IMG/VR virus record: IMGVR_UViG_3300032315_000666
Coordinates: 1-30,351 of that record
DNA from: a virus
Length of the DNA: 30,351 nt
Reading direction: 5' to 3' (one strand)
Shown here: in pieces, positions 1 to 7,916 of the stretch
How positions within the stretch are numbered: the stretch's first letter is position 1
Layout of the letters: every line of letters begins with the position of its first letter
Made by a program: the position numbers and the translations under genes
The notes under the pieces: model-generated
The model's database searches: none
What the model saw: the letters and a program-made list of their open reading frames with translations, nothing else
Told to the model about the DNA's origin: nothing

Positions 1-2
1 CT

Positions 3-281
3 AAAATCTATAACGAGATAGAGCGCAAATTCAATTATAAACTACACCCGTCTGATGATGTTAAGCCAGATGGCCAAGAGTTTTGGAAAGCTAGAAGCAA
101 TCTAGACGAAGCCTCAGGATACATTCCATCAGCAAAAGAGAAGAACGATCCACGATTCAAGACTGCCCTCACGGTAGATGTAAGGCCAGACGCAATCAAG
201 AAGAACGCTAAGGCATTCGGCTTCACGACTTCCAGAGCGGGCATCCCTCCCCAGGCCAGAGCAGATGGAAAGATAAAATGA
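3..281 (+). CDS. C-terminal part of a hypothetical phage protein (5' end outside window)
   Basis: An open frame enters from the left edge and runs 92 codons to TGA at 279-281. The visible part is hydrophilic and basic, rich in Lys, Asp and Pro, with no membrane segment and no motif I recognise. It ends ...ARADGKIK. The stop overlaps the next start codon in an ATGA arrangement, so the two genes are probably translationally coupled and belong to the same late transcript. No function can be assigned. Confidence 0.7.
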   Translation, partial: KIYNEIERKFNYKLHPSDDVKPDGQEFWKARSNLDEASGYIPSAKEKNDPRFKTALTVDVRPDAIKKNAKAFGFTTSRAGIPPQARADGKIK

Positions 282-952
282 AAATAACAGAACTACTAAA
301 CGAAGCTGCTACAGTAACAATTAATGGAAAACGAGTTGATCTGCCCGGTGGCGGATCATTCAACTATACGACCCCTAGTAGTTCAAGTCGCACCTATAGG
401 GCACCCACTAGTTCAAGCTATCCACACACAGATACCTCACCTCCTATCTCAGATAGACGTTACCGAACACCTTCCAACAAGGTCATCAGATGGGGTGATG
501 GGATATCTGAGGCAAAGAAGAATATCTTCAAAGAAGCTCTCGCTGACGTTAAACGTATATTATATGCAAAGGGTGTTGGATGGGTGACCGATGGTACGTT
601 TTATTTCGGTAGCCCAGAGAATCCAGAATGTAACGGTATGTACCGTTATTCGGATGACGTTACACATATACCTAGACATCTTGCTAAACAAGTTGCAATT
701 GAAAACATTCTTCATGAACTTGGGCATCGTTTTCACTATCAATGCCGAGATACATATGCCTTTGATCGAGAGGTAAATGCAATGTATAAGTATTACCTAA
801 CTTCCGGTCATAAGGCATTCACACGTGAGTATGGAAAAAAAAATCGCTATGAATTTTGGGCTGATAGCTTCGAACTGTGGGCCAGAAATCAAATCCAAAA
901 TTATCATCAGGCAGCTTGGGTATCTGCGATGATCAAGAAATACAATCGTTAA
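278..952 (+). CDS. Zinc metallopeptidase-like protein with candidate capsid-targeting N-terminus
   Basis: This 224-residue protein has a zincin motif HELGH at residues 146-150. A downstream NRYEFWADSFELWA segment places a Glu near residue 192 that could be the third zinc ligand, as in gluzincins. Residues about 25-65 are a low-complexity Ser/Thr/Pro/Tyr linker. The first residues, MKITELLNEA, resemble the T4 capsid-targeting sequence (MKTYQEFIAEA in internal protein III), and LNE|A fits the (L/I)-x-E site cut by the T4 gp21 prohead protease. The same type of N-terminus occurs at 10333 and 10737. I infer a protein packaged in the head and perhaps delivered to the host. The zinc site is clear; substrate and packaging are inference. 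The start is fixed by the ATGA overlap with the upstream gene. Confidence 0.75.
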   Translation: MKITELLNEAATVTINGKRVDLPGGGSFNYTTPSSSSRTYRAPTSSSYPHTDTSPPISDRRYRTPSNKVIRWGDGISEAKKNIFKEALADVKRILYAKGVGWVTDGTFYFGSPENPECNGMYRYSDDVTHIPRHLAKQVAIENILHELGHRFHYQCRDTYAFDREVNAMYKYYLTSGHKAFTREYGKKNRYEFWADSFELWARNQIQNYHQAAWVSAMIKKYNR

Positions 953-1040
953 CTGAGCCTGCCTTAACCTGGCACCGTGATCACCGAAATCCTAAAACTT
1001 TTGGACCGGCATATTATGTGCAACTATGTATTAAGATAGA

Positions 1041-1069
1041 TTGACTTCTACCCAAAACTAATATAATAT
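1041..1069 (+). promoter_or_regulatory. Putative sigma70-type (early/middle) promoter
   Basis: TTGACT at 1041-1046 is followed after 17 bp by TAATAT at 1064-1069; an overlapping TATAAT lies at 1062-1067. The predicted start of transcription falls at about 1074-1077, right at the ATG at 1076. The next gene has no visible Shine-Dalgarno, so its mRNA may be leaderless. Confidence 0.5.
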
Positions 1070-1075
1070 AAAATT

Positions 1076-1336
1076 ATGAGCGAACGTTTCAACACCGCAG
1101 AAGAAGCCCGCAAATACGTTGATGCTTTCCGTCATAGCAACATCAACATTGCTTTTAATCAGGATTCAGCCCGTCTCTTAAATAATGTCGTCAGGGTAGT
1201 CACTGAACTAAGCCAGCTTGAAGTCGAAGCTAGGCAGACACGTAGAACTCATAAGGTCGACGAATGTAAAGTCCGTTTGGACAATATGATCGACCACCTA
1301 GAAAAGCTATTGATCATAGCCAAATTAATGAGCTAA
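1076..1336 (+). CDS. Hypothetical small helical protein
   Basis: This 86-residue, charged, mostly helical protein (MSERFNTAEEARKYVDAF...) has no membrane segment or known motif. It stands alone between two promoters, ahead of the MoxR/VWA pair. No ribosome binding site is seen upstream of ATG; the sequence there is the AT-rich -10 region. It is probably an early accessory protein of unknown function. Confidence 0.65.
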   Translation: MSERFNTAEEARKYVDAFRHSNINIAFNQDSARLLNNVVRVVTELSQLEVEARQTRRTHKVDECKVRLDNMIDHLEKLLIIAKLMS

Positions 1337-1362
1337 AAAACGTCATTCAGACAAAATATATG

Positions 1363-1391
1363 TTGACTTCTGCCTCATGGCGTCGTATAGT
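1363..1391 (+). promoter_or_regulatory. Putative sigma70-type promoter for the MoxR gene
   Basis: TTGACT at 1363-1368, a 17-bp spacer and TATAGT at 1386-1391. The leader then runs about 50 nt to the ATG at 1447 and carries AAGGAG at about 1434-1439. Confidence 0.6.
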
Positions 1392-1446
1392 AAGAACATA
1401 GAGAGAGACGCACTAACGCGCTCTCTAGATTTCAAGGAGCTACTAA

Positions 1447-2541
1447 ATGTCTCACGTTTCTGATCATCTCGCGATTACTTCTATTCAAGCCCGCAAGGCT
1501 ATTCATAAGGCATTCAAGGCAAAGCGCCCGGTGTTCTTGTGGGGTCCTCCGGGTATCGGCAAGTCCGAAGTCGTTTCCGATATTGCGGATGAACTTGGCG
1601 GTATCATGATCGATCTGCGCATGGCGCAGATGGAACCTACTGATATTCGCGGTATTCCCTTCTATAATAAGGACATCAGCAAGATGGACTGGGCCGAGCC
1701 CGTCGATCTTCCTACGGAAGAATTCGCCGCACAATATCCTATTGTTGTTCTTTTTCTCGACGAAATGAATTCGGCCCCGCCTTCTGTCCAGGCGGCTGGC
1801 TATCAGCTGGTTCTTAATCGTCGTGTCGGTAAGTATAAGCTGCCCGATAACGTTGTCATCATTGCTGCTGGTAACCGCGAAAGCGACAAGGGCGTCACGT
1901 ATCGTATGCCCATGCCCCTTGCTAATCGCTTCGTTCACATCGAAATGAAGCCTGACTTCGCTGCTTGGCAACAGTGGGCAGTCAATAAGGGTATTCACAA
2001 GGATGTCGTTGGTTACCTTTCGTTCGCTAAGCAGGATCTGTATGATTTTGATGCGAAGTCGTCTTCGCGCGCATTCGCTACTCCGCGCACGTGGACGTTC
2101 GTGAGCGACCTGCTCGACGACGAGGATTCTGACACTGATACGCTCCTCAATCTGGTTGCAGGTTCCGTCGGCGAAGGTCTCGGGGTGAAGTTCATGGCGC
2201 ATCGTAAGGTTGCCAGTCGTATGCCCAATCCTGCTGATATTCTTAGCGGTAAGGTCAAGGACCTTCAGGTGAAAGAAATCTCTGCGATGTACTCGCTGAC
2301 GATTTCTATGTGCTACGAACTGAAGGAAGCTCTCGATAACAAGAAAGTAGACACCGCGCAGTTCCATCAGATGGCTGACAATTTCTTCGAATACATCATG
2401 AAGAACTTCGAAACGGAACTGGTCGTGATGGGTGCAAAGATCGCACTGAAGACTTACAAGCTGCCTATCGAGCCGCAGCGCCTGTCGAACTTCGACACCT
2501 TTCATAAGAAGTACGGCAAGTACATCGTTGAAGCAAGCTAA
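1447..2541 (+). CDS. MoxR-family AAA+ ATPase
   Basis: This 364-residue AAA+ ATPase has Walker A GPPGIGKS at residues 33-40 and Walker B VLFLDE at 101-106. A sensor-1-like IIAAGNRES segment follows, and PMPLANRFVHIEM matches the arginine-finger region of MoxR proteins. MoxR ATPases normally work with a VWA-domain protein as a chaperone pair that remodels or activates a target, and such a protein lies next at 2665. The start has a good AAGGAG and its own promoter, with a strong hairpin after the stop. Codon use (many CGC, CTC, GAC, AAG) looks more GC-rich than in genes such as DHFR, which suggests high expression or separate acquisition. The family call is secure; the phage target is unknown. 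Confidence 0.92.
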   Translation: MSHVSDHLAITSIQARKAIHKAFKAKRPVFLWGPPGIGKSEVVSDIADELGGIMIDLRMAQMEPTDIRGIPFYNKDISKMDWAEPVDLPTEEFAAQYPIVVLFLDEMNSAPPSVQAAGYQLVLNRRVGKYKLPDNVVIIAAGNRESDKGVTYRMPMPLANRFVHIEMKPDFAAWQQWAVNKGIHKDVVGYLSFAKQDLYDFDAKSSSRAFATPRTWTFVSDLLDDEDSDTDTLLNLVAGSVGEGLGVKFMAHRKVASRMPNPADILSGKVKDLQVKEISAMYSLTISMCYELKEALDNKKVDTAQFHQMADNFFEYIMKNFETELVVMGAKIALKTYKLPIEPQRLSNFDTFHKKYGKYIVEAS

Positions 2542-2555
2542 TCAGAGTTAGCTCC

Positions 2556-2592
2556 CGGGGAGAGGTTAGAGACAGCCTCTCCCCGATTTCTT
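2556..2592 (+). terminator. Strong hairpin after the MoxR gene (terminator or mRNA stabiliser)
   Basis: A perfect 10-bp stem, CGGGGAGAGG at 2556-2565 with CCTCTCCCCG at 2576-2585, has a 10-nt loop and is followed by a weak T-rich stretch (ATTTCTT). A new promoter starts just downstream, which supports a transcription boundary. The poor U tract leaves mRNA stabilisation as an alternative. Confidence 0.6.
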
Positions 2593-2605
2593 GGCAATAA
2601 ATGTC

Positions 2606-2634
2606 TTGACATTTAGTCTCATCCATATTATATT
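2606..2634 (+). promoter_or_regulatory. Sigma70-type promoter for the metallopeptidase/VWA gene
   Basis: TTGACA at 2606-2611, a 17-bp spacer and TATATT at 2629-2634. The same two hexamers with identical spacing recur at 17427, 21935, 24498 and 26721. Confidence 0.7.
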
Positions 2635-2664
2635 TAAGACAAGATCAAGCAGAGGATTATCTCG

Positions 2665-3957
2665 ATGAGCGCAGTCATTCCTGGCACTACGTCTACTAAA
2701 AAAACTAAGCGCAATCGCAGCAAGAAATTTGAACATTTGGTTGGCCCTACTGACCCGTCGGTAGATCATCTCGCACGTGAACGTCTCATCACTGCACGCA
2801 TCGGTCTCCTTCTCAACCATTCGTTTTTTGGTAATCTCGCTACTCGCCTTCAGCTTATCAATGCTGACCAGTGGTGCCCGACCGCTGCAACAGATGGATT
2901 GAAGTTCTATTACAATTCTCGCTTCATCATGATGCTCAAGACTAAGGAAGTTGAATTTCTGGTCGGTCATGAAGTATTGCATGTTGTCTATGATCATATG
3001 GACCGTCGCGACAGCCGTGATCCTGAAATCTGGAATATCGCTGCCGACTATGCAGTGAATGCTGACTTGAAGAAGCATAAGATTGGCGAGTTCATCACGA
3101 CGGTTCCTTGCTTGTATGAAACCAAATATGCTAGCATGGCTGCCGAACTCATCTACGATGATCTGATGAAGAATGTTCAGTACATCAACATCGAAGACCT
3201 GCTCGACAAGATGATCGACGATCATATGAGCAACGAGGGTGACGGTGACGAAGATGGTGAAGGTGGCGAAAACGGCCGTCCGCGCATGACTGCTGAAGAA
3301 CGCGAAAAGGTTCGTCAGGAAGTAAAGCAAGCCATCATTAACGCAGCACAGTCTGCTGAAGCAGGTTCGATTCCTCAAGGAGTTGAGCGTATGATCAAGC
3401 AGCTTACTGATCCAGTCATGCCTTGGAACGAACTGATCCAAACCAATCTGACTTCTGCTATCAAAAACGATTATACTTGGCTGCGTCCTTCTCGTCGTAG
3501 TTGGCACATGGATGCGGTTATGCCAGGTATGACTCCGGGTGAAGAGATCGATGTGACCGTGATGATGGATATGTCAGGATCGATCTCTAATAAACAGGGT
3601 ATGCAGTTCATCAGTGAAGTTGCAGGCATGATGGAATCGTTTGCTGGATATCGCATCCGTATCGCATGTTTCGATACTAAGGTCTATAACATGCAAGAGT
3701 TCACTTCTGAAAATATGGAAAATATTGAAGAATACAACCTGATGGGCGGCGGCGGGACCGATTTCACGTGCATCTTTGATTATCTCAAGGAAAATGCAGT
3801 TGAACCTAATCGGTTGATTGTCTTTACCGACGGAATGCCCTGCGGTAGCTGGGGAGATCCGGATTATACTGATGTGGTTTGGATTATCCACGGCTCAACC
3901 ACTATTACTCCTCCTTTTGGTACTTGGGCGTATTATACTGATCACGTCAAGGCATAG
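2665..3957 (+). CDS. Metallopeptidase-like/VWA-domain protein, MoxR partner
   Basis: This 430-residue two-domain protein has a zincin-type HEVLH at residues 102-106 with His111 nearby, as in the putative metallopeptidase domain that precedes VWA-like domains (DUF2201 group). An acidic, Gly-rich linker (about 190-205, DGDEDGEGGENG) leads to the VWA domain. Its MIDAS residues are visible: DMSGS at 302-306, Thr365 in GGGGTDF and Asp389 in FTDG. VWA proteins of this kind act with MoxR ATPases, and the MoxR gene is the upstream neighbour. Both genes have separate promoters and the same GC-rich codon style. The start has an AGAGGA ribosome site. Whether the peptidase site is active is unknown. Confidence 0.88.
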   Translation: MSAVIPGTTSTKKTKRNRSKKFEHLVGPTDPSVDHLARERLITARIGLLLNHSFFGNLATRLQLINADQWCPTAATDGLKFYYNSRFIMMLKTKEVEFLVGHEVLHVVYDHMDRRDSRDPEIWNIAADYAVNADLKKHKIGEFITTVPCLYETKYASMAAELIYDDLMKNVQYINIEDLLDKMIDDHMSNEGDGDEDGEGGENGRPRMTAEEREKVRQEVKQAIINAAQSAEAGSIPQGVERMIKQLTDPVMPWNELIQTNLTSAIKNDYTWLRPSRRSWHMDAVMPGMTPGEEIDVTVMMDMSGSISNKQGMQFISEVAGMMESFAGYRIRIACFDTKVYNMQEFTSENMENIEEYNLMGGGGTDFTCIFDYLKENAVEPNRLIVFTDGMPCGSWGDPDYTDVVWIIHGSTTITPPFGTWAYYTDHVKA

Positions 3958-3984
3958 TGGCTACAGATTATTATCTGGTGCGAA

Positions 3985-4203
3985 ATGAAATTGACAATCG
4001 ATGACATTAATATAAATCAATGGTACATGGACAGGGAACTAAAATATGTTCCTAAACATTTTGTCCTTACTACTGCGATACACACCAGTGACTCTAGGAA
4101 TTGGATCTTAGAAAAGCTGACTGGTAGATTTTGCACGAGTTGGAAGTATGTGGCGTTCGAAGACCCCAAAGAGGCTCTTTTTTATCAATTGGTTTGGGGA
4201 TAA
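3985..4203 (+). CDS. Hypothetical small protein
   Basis: This 72-residue protein (MKLTIDDININQWYMDREL...) is rich in aromatic residues and ends LFYQLVWG. No motif is recognised. It follows the VWA gene by 27 bp with only a weak ribosome site, so it may be read from the same transcript. A weak hairpin, AACC/GGTT at 4210-4221 followed by TTCT, lies just after the stop. Confidence 0.55.
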   Translation: MKLTIDDININQWYMDRELKYVPKHFVLTTAIHTSDSRNWILEKLTGRFCTSWKYVAFEDPKEALFYQLVWG

Positions 4204-4228
4204 ATTTTTAACCGTTTGGTTTTCTAGT

Positions 4229-4234
4229 TAAATA
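4229..4234 (+). promoter_or_regulatory. Putative T4-type late promoter (GTTAAATACT)
   Basis: TAAATA at 4229-4234 precedes the ATG at 4263 by 28 bp. A strong AAAGGAG at about 4249-4255 lies between them, so this late-type mRNA would have a normal leader. Confidence 0.5.
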
Positions 4235-4262
4235 CTATTATTAATCTAAAGGAGACTTAATA

Positions 4263-4949
4263 ATGGCAAATTTTACACGGCATGTGGGTAAACACGGAGA
4301 CCGTAAGGTTGCAGTAGTATTCCGCGAAGTGCCAGGCGAGCCGCATATGGCTTTAGTCGTCTACACTGAATTACTCAATCAGAATATCCATGACCCATTG
4401 ATCAAGTGCATTGAGAGTGACATCGGACAACATAGTCAAGACCTCGCGGATGCGTTGAATCGTACACATACTAGAGACGGGCATATTATCCTTCAAAAAC
4501 TACATGCTGAAGGACAATTGAAGAAGATTCAGACTGAACAAGTCATGATGACTCCGGCACCAAACACAAAAATTAGATTGAGCGACCTCAATAAGATCCT
4601 CGACGAGATGCAACTAGGCGAAGATGCAGTTAAAAGATTAGCTGAAATCGACAGCAGCCGCGGAATTCAAGACGCTGCTACGGTTGCTCGTAAGATGCGG
4701 GGAGAACGACCAACGGAATCAGTCGGAGTTCAGTCAACAGGTGATGCTTTGGATGACACTGCACTTGCTACCAATCTACGTCAGCAAGCAGAACGAATGA
4801 GCAATGAAGCAAAGGGGCTATTGGCGGAAGCTGATAGATTGCTGAATGAAGCACGTTCGCTGGACCCAACTGTTGTTTCAACCACTACGGTTGCTAATAC
4901 GTCCGATAAACCACGGGGCCGCCCGAAAAAGGTTGCTGCTATTGCATAA
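4263..4949 (+). CDS. Conserved phage protein with C-terminal AT-hook-like motif
   Basis: This 228-residue soluble protein has an N-terminal half (MANFTRHVGKHGDRKVAVVFREVPGEPHMALVVY...) that resembles, as I recall it, a conserved hypothetical of marine T4-like phages. Residues about 175-200 are Ala/Glu/Leu-rich and probably coiled coil. The tail carries PRGRPKK, an AT-hook-like minor-groove DNA-binding motif. A late-type promoter and a strong AAAGGAG precede it, and it heads the 4263-8967 gene string. A DNA-binding role is inferred from the AT-hook alone. Confidence 0.75.
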   Translation: MANFTRHVGKHGDRKVAVVFREVPGEPHMALVVYTELLNQNIHDPLIKCIESDIGQHSQDLADALNRTHTRDGHIILQKLHAEGQLKKIQTEQVMMTPAPNTKIRLSDLNKILDEMQLGEDAVKRLAEIDSSRGIQDAATVARKMRGERPTESVGVQSTGDALDDTALATNLRQQAERMSNEAKGLLAEADRLLNEARSLDPTVVSTTTVANTSDKPRGRPKKVAAIA

Positions 4950-4963
4950 GGCTAATGAGGTAA

Positions 4964-5260
4964 ATGTCCCCTGAATTTTTACAAAAATGGGAACGGTTGA
5001 TCGAGGGCGTCGAAAAAGAAAAGATTCCAGTAGAATTTGTTAGAAAGCTAGTGCTAAAACTGGTTGGAAAAAAGCAAAGAACAATCAACGTTGAACAAAT
5101 GTTGTCTCAGGGCGTTGATCCAGAACAAATTGAAGAAATAATAAGCAGAAGATTGATCGAATTGGAAGATAACGTACTCGGCATTGAATTTGTACTTAAT
5201 GTACAGAGCATAGCTGATCATGTGCAACCTGAAACAGATCGGTTGTTGAACAGATTATGA
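4964..5260 (+). CDS. Conserved small phage protein
   Basis: This 98-residue helical charged protein (MSPEFLQKWERLIEGVEKEKIPVEFVRKL...) contains GKKQRTINVEQMLSQGVDPEQIEEII, an arrangement that could be a helix-turn-helix-like fold. I think it is a conserved hypothetical of T4-like phages, but I cannot name a function. It starts 14 bp after the upstream stop and overlaps the DHFR start in an ATGA junction, so it is coupled to nucleotide metabolism genes. Confidence 0.7.
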   Translation: MSPEFLQKWERLIEGVEKEKIPVEFVRKLVLKLVGKKQRTINVEQMLSQGVDPEQIEEIISRRLIELEDNVLGIEFVLNVQSIADHVQPETDRLLNRL

Positions 5261-5721
5261 AATTGATATTGGCATGTGATCCCAATGGGGGAATAGGCTA
5301 CCAAAACAAGTTACCCTGGACTAACATCCAGGGTGATTTGCCAAGATTCAAGCGACTTACTGGGGGGCAACCTATCATCATGGGACGTAATACTTGGGAT
5401 AGTCTTCCGAGAAAACCATTACCTAACCGCATGAATATCGTAGTCACATCAAGACCTTTCGAATGTCAAGGTGTGACCTGTATCTCAGAGATAACCAACC
5501 ATTCTGATTGGTATTGGCTGATCGGCGGGGCGAAGTTAATCGATAGTTGCTGGGAACAGATCAACGAAATACATCTAACAAAAACTTTTGCCGAATACAC
5601 TTGCGATACATTCATTCCTCTAATAAAATTAGAGAATACATTTTGCTGCACGTATGAAGATATGTTCAGTGATCATGTATACCAAATTTGGAAAAGAAAA
5701 TGGACGAACGCGTATATTTAG
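5257..5721 (+). CDS. folA: Dihydrofolate reductase
   Basis: This 154-residue protein reduces dihydrofolate to tetrahydrofolate with NADPH, regenerating the folate oxidised by thymidylate synthase. Family features are the N-terminal LILACDPNGGIGYQNKLPW, acidic Asp27 in QGDLPRFK, the cofactor segment PIIMGRNTWDSLP and the YWLIGGAKLID turn. The length is close to E. coli FolA (159). The gene overlaps the following thymidylate synthase by about 22 nt, matching the frd-td order in T4. The start is fixed by the ATGA overlap with the previous gene. Confidence 0.95.
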   Translation: MKLILACDPNGGIGYQNKLPWTNIQGDLPRFKRLTGGQPIIMGRNTWDSLPRKPLPNRMNIVVTSRPFECQGVTCISEITNHSDWYWLIGGAKLIDSCWEQINEIHLTKTFAEYTCDTFIPLIKLENTFCCTYEDMFSDHVYQIWKRKWTNAYI

Positions 5722-6536
5722 AACTGCTAGAAGATATCCTTGAGAACGGAGAAACAAGAGAAGACCGAACAGGGGTAGGCACCATCAGCGTGTTTAGTCG
5801 GCAACTTCGGTTTGACCTAGAAAAAGGTTTTCCTGCTATCACGACTAAGAAACTTGCATGGAAAGCATGTGCGTCGGAACTCATCTGGTTCTTGGAAGGA
5901 AGTGGGGACGAAAGACGGTTAGCTGAAATATTGCATGGGACAAAAGATCCAGTTAATAGTACGATCTGGTCAGGAAATGCTACAGCTCCTTATTGGGAAC
6001 CCAATGCTAAATATCCAGGTGATCTAGGCAGAGTATATGGGGTACAATGGAGAGATTGGGGCGGTATCGATCAGGTAACCAGATTGATCGAAGGCATCAA
6101 GAATGATCCTAACGGTCGTAGACATATCATCAGTGCATGGAACGTAGACGAGCTTGATCAGATGGCTTTGCCCCCGTGCCACGTTATGAGTCAATTCTAC
6201 GTGAGTAAGGGTAAACTAAGCTGCCATATGTATCAGCGTAGCGTTGATGTGTTCTTAGGCGCCCCCTTTAATATCGCAAGTTATGCACTATTAACGCATA
6301 TGATTGCTCAAGTATGTAACTTAACAGTCGGTGAACTTATTATCAGCACCGGCGATACTCATATCTATTTGACCCACTTGCCTCAAGTAAGGGAACTTCT
6401 TTCCAGGACTCCGTTCCCATCACCTAAGCTTTGGTTGAACCCAGATATCACTGACATCAATGGATTCGGCATCGATGACATGAAACTATTAGATTATCAA
6501 TCTCATCTGGCATTGCCGGCTATTATGGCAGTATGA
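5700..6536 (+). CDS. thyA: Thymidylate synthase
   Basis: This 278-residue enzyme converts dUMP to dTMP using methylene-tetrahydrofolate. Visible signatures are EDRTGVGT at the N-terminus, RRHIISAWN, the catalytic Cys160 in LPPCH, the phosphate-binding YQRSVDVFLG and PFNIASY. Asn191 in PFNIASY corresponds to E. coli Asn177, which marks thymidylate synthase rather than dCMP hydroxymethylase, so no cytosine hypermodification is implied. I chose ATG at 5700; an in-frame TTG at 5688 would add four residues. The gene overlaps the end of DHFR and is coupled to the next gene by ATGA. Confidence 0.95.
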   Translation: MDERVYLELLEDILENGETREDRTGVGTISVFSRQLRFDLEKGFPAITTKKLAWKACASELIWFLEGSGDERRLAEILHGTKDPVNSTIWSGNATAPYWEPNAKYPGDLGRVYGVQWRDWGGIDQVTRLIEGIKNDPNGRRHIISAWNVDELDQMALPPCHVMSQFYVSKGKLSCHMYQRSVDVFLGAPFNIASYALLTHMIAQVCNLTVGELIISTGDTHIYLTHLPQVRELLSRTPFPSPKLWLNPDITDINGFGIDDMKLLDYQSHLALPAIMAV

Positions 6537-6769
6537 AGCAAGCTAACGTGTTTAACTTCAGTGTCGATCTGTTCCGCGACGATGCAGAAATAGTAGCCGG
6601 ACTAACATTCGGTCGATGGGAAAAAGGTGAGATGTGTAGATGGTTGAAAGATAACAACGTAGAACTTTCATGGCATAGGGAAATTGACCATAACTGTTTT
6701 GAATATCGATGTTGTGTTATCGCAAAGTTTACCCCTGAACTATACACTTTTTGGAGATTGAAGTTCTGA
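6533..6769 (+). CDS. Hypothetical small protein
   Basis: This 78-residue protein (MKQANVFNFSVDLFRDDAEIVAGLTFGRW...) is rich in Trp, Phe and Cys, with two adjacent cysteines (YRCCVIA). No metal-binding spacing or known motif is evident. It overlaps thymidylate synthase by ATGA and the next gene by TGATG, so it belongs to the operon. Function unknown. Confidence 0.7.
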   Translation: MKQANVFNFSVDLFRDDAEIVAGLTFGRWEKGEMCRWLKDNNVELSWHREIDHNCFEYRCCVIAKFTPELYTFWRLKF

Positions 6770-6963
6770 TGACCCGTACTAGAGAACAAATTATCAATAA
6801 TATGTGTCTCACATATAGGCACGATTATGGACTCACCATCAGCGAAGACGATAGAATGTATACTCTTAACTCCGGTATGACCGAAAGAGAACGTGAATCA
6901 TTGTATCGTGATATGTCGAAAATATTTGATCATGAGATTGCTCCGTATATGGATTTCAAGTAA
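6769..6963 (+). CDS. Hypothetical small phage protein
   Basis: This 64-residue acidic helical protein (MTRTREQIINNMCLTYRHDYGL...) ends with FDHEIAPYMDFK. I have a vague memory of similar small phage proteins but no function. An in-frame TTG lies at 6751, but the ATG at 6769 overlaps the previous stop (TGATG) and fits the coupling used throughout this operon. The stop overlaps the next start as TAATG. Confidence 0.7.
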   Translation: MTRTREQIINNMCLTYRHDYGLTISEDDRMYTLNSGMTERERESLYRDMSKIFDHEIAPYMDFK

Positions 6964-7916
6964 TGAGAGTTCTAGTGACAGGCGGTATGGGATTCATCGG
7001 GCACAATGTCGTGGCTAAGTTGGAACAGTTAGGACACGACGTGCTGGTAGTTGACAATTATACCAATTATGGTATCGTATCAAGTATCGAACTTACTGCA
7101 TTAGTGAAAGAGCGAGCCAAAAAAGTAGACGCAATGTGTCATCCATACGACATCGTAGACCAAAGCTCGGTAGACAGAACCTTCAGTGGATTCAAGCCTG
7201 ATACAGTGATTCATCTAGCCAGTTTTCCTAGGCAGAAAGCAGTTGGTATTGATCCCAGTGCAGCTTCTCGCACGATGTCAGAAGGATTGCTTAACCTATG
7301 CGAAGTATCAGCTAAACATAAGGTCAAGCGTTTTGTCTACATCAGCAGCAGTATGGTATATGGTGATTTTGCCGGCGTAACCAATGAACGTGCACCGTGC
7401 AATCCAATTGGTCAATATGGTATAATGAAGTTAGCAGGTGAAATGTTGGTCAAAGATTATGCTAACCGCGGCTGTTTTGACTACACGATCCTTCGGCCAA
7501 GCGCAGTATATGGGCCATTAGATGTCAACGATAGAGTTATAGCCAAATTTATCATAGCTGCAATGCAAGATAAACTCTTAGAAGTTAATGGACCAGACGA
7601 ACGACTGGACTTTACCTACGTAGAAGACACCGCAGCAGGCATCGTAGGAGCGTCACTGAGCGACACTGCGATGAATAATACATATAATATAACACGCGGT
7701 AACGGAGTCTCGCTGCATGAAGCAGCGTCAATCGTAACTAAGATAGCAGGCAAAGGCACATTAAAAATTACTGAGAGAGACACCACTTTCCCTAGCAGAG
7801 GCGCATTAGACATCAGTGCTGCTCGTAGAGATTTCGGCTACAATCCCACAGTTAACATCTTAGAAGGCGTTCAGCGATACTATGACTATCTTAACAATAC
7901 CGCACTTCGGTCTTAA
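6963..7916 (+). CDS. NAD-dependent sugar-nucleotide epimerase/dehydratase (extended SDR)
   Basis: This 317-residue protein of the UDP-glucose 4-epimerase type has the NAD-binding GGMGFIG at residues 7-13, the acidic Asp31 at the end of the second strand (VVDNYTN), catalytic SSS at 128-130 and Tyr152xxxLys156 in QYGIMKLAGE. LRPSAVYGP is typical of the substrate region. These enzymes epimerise or dehydrate nucleotide sugars in the cytoplasm. The next gene is a DegT-type sugar aminotransferase, so the two probably make or alter a nucleotide sugar, for example for glycan or virion decoration. The exact substrate cannot be read from sequence. Confidence 0.9.
   Translation: MRVLVTGGMGFIGHNVVAKLEQLGHDVLVVDNYTNYGIVSSIELTALVKERAKKVDAMCHPYDIVDQSSVDRTFSGFKPDTVIHLASFPRQKAVGIDPSAASRTMSEGLLNLCEVSAKHKVKRFVYISSSMVYGDFAGVTNERAPCNPIGQYGIMKLAGEMLVKDYANRGCFDYTILRPSAVYGPLDVNDRVIAKFIIAAMQDKLLEVNGPDERLDFTYVEDTAAGIVGASLSDTAMNNTYNITRGNGVSLHEAASIVTKIAGKGTLKITERDTTFPSRGALDISAARRDFGYNPTVNILEGVQRYYDYLNNTALRS

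Noticed and set aside
1432-2505. 357-codon minus-strand frame opposite the MoxR gene
   Set aside because: Shadow of a gene with clear Walker motifs; the antisense protein is Arg/His-rich without any domain.
2566-3507. 313-codon minus-strand frame opposite the VWA gene
   Set aside because: Antisense to a motif-rich gene; no ribosome site or recognisable protein.
5688-6536. Thymidylate synthase as dCMP hydroxymethylase (base hypermodification)
   Set aside because: The nucleotide-base residue is Asn (PFNIASY), as in thymidylate synthase, not Asp as in hydroxymethylases.
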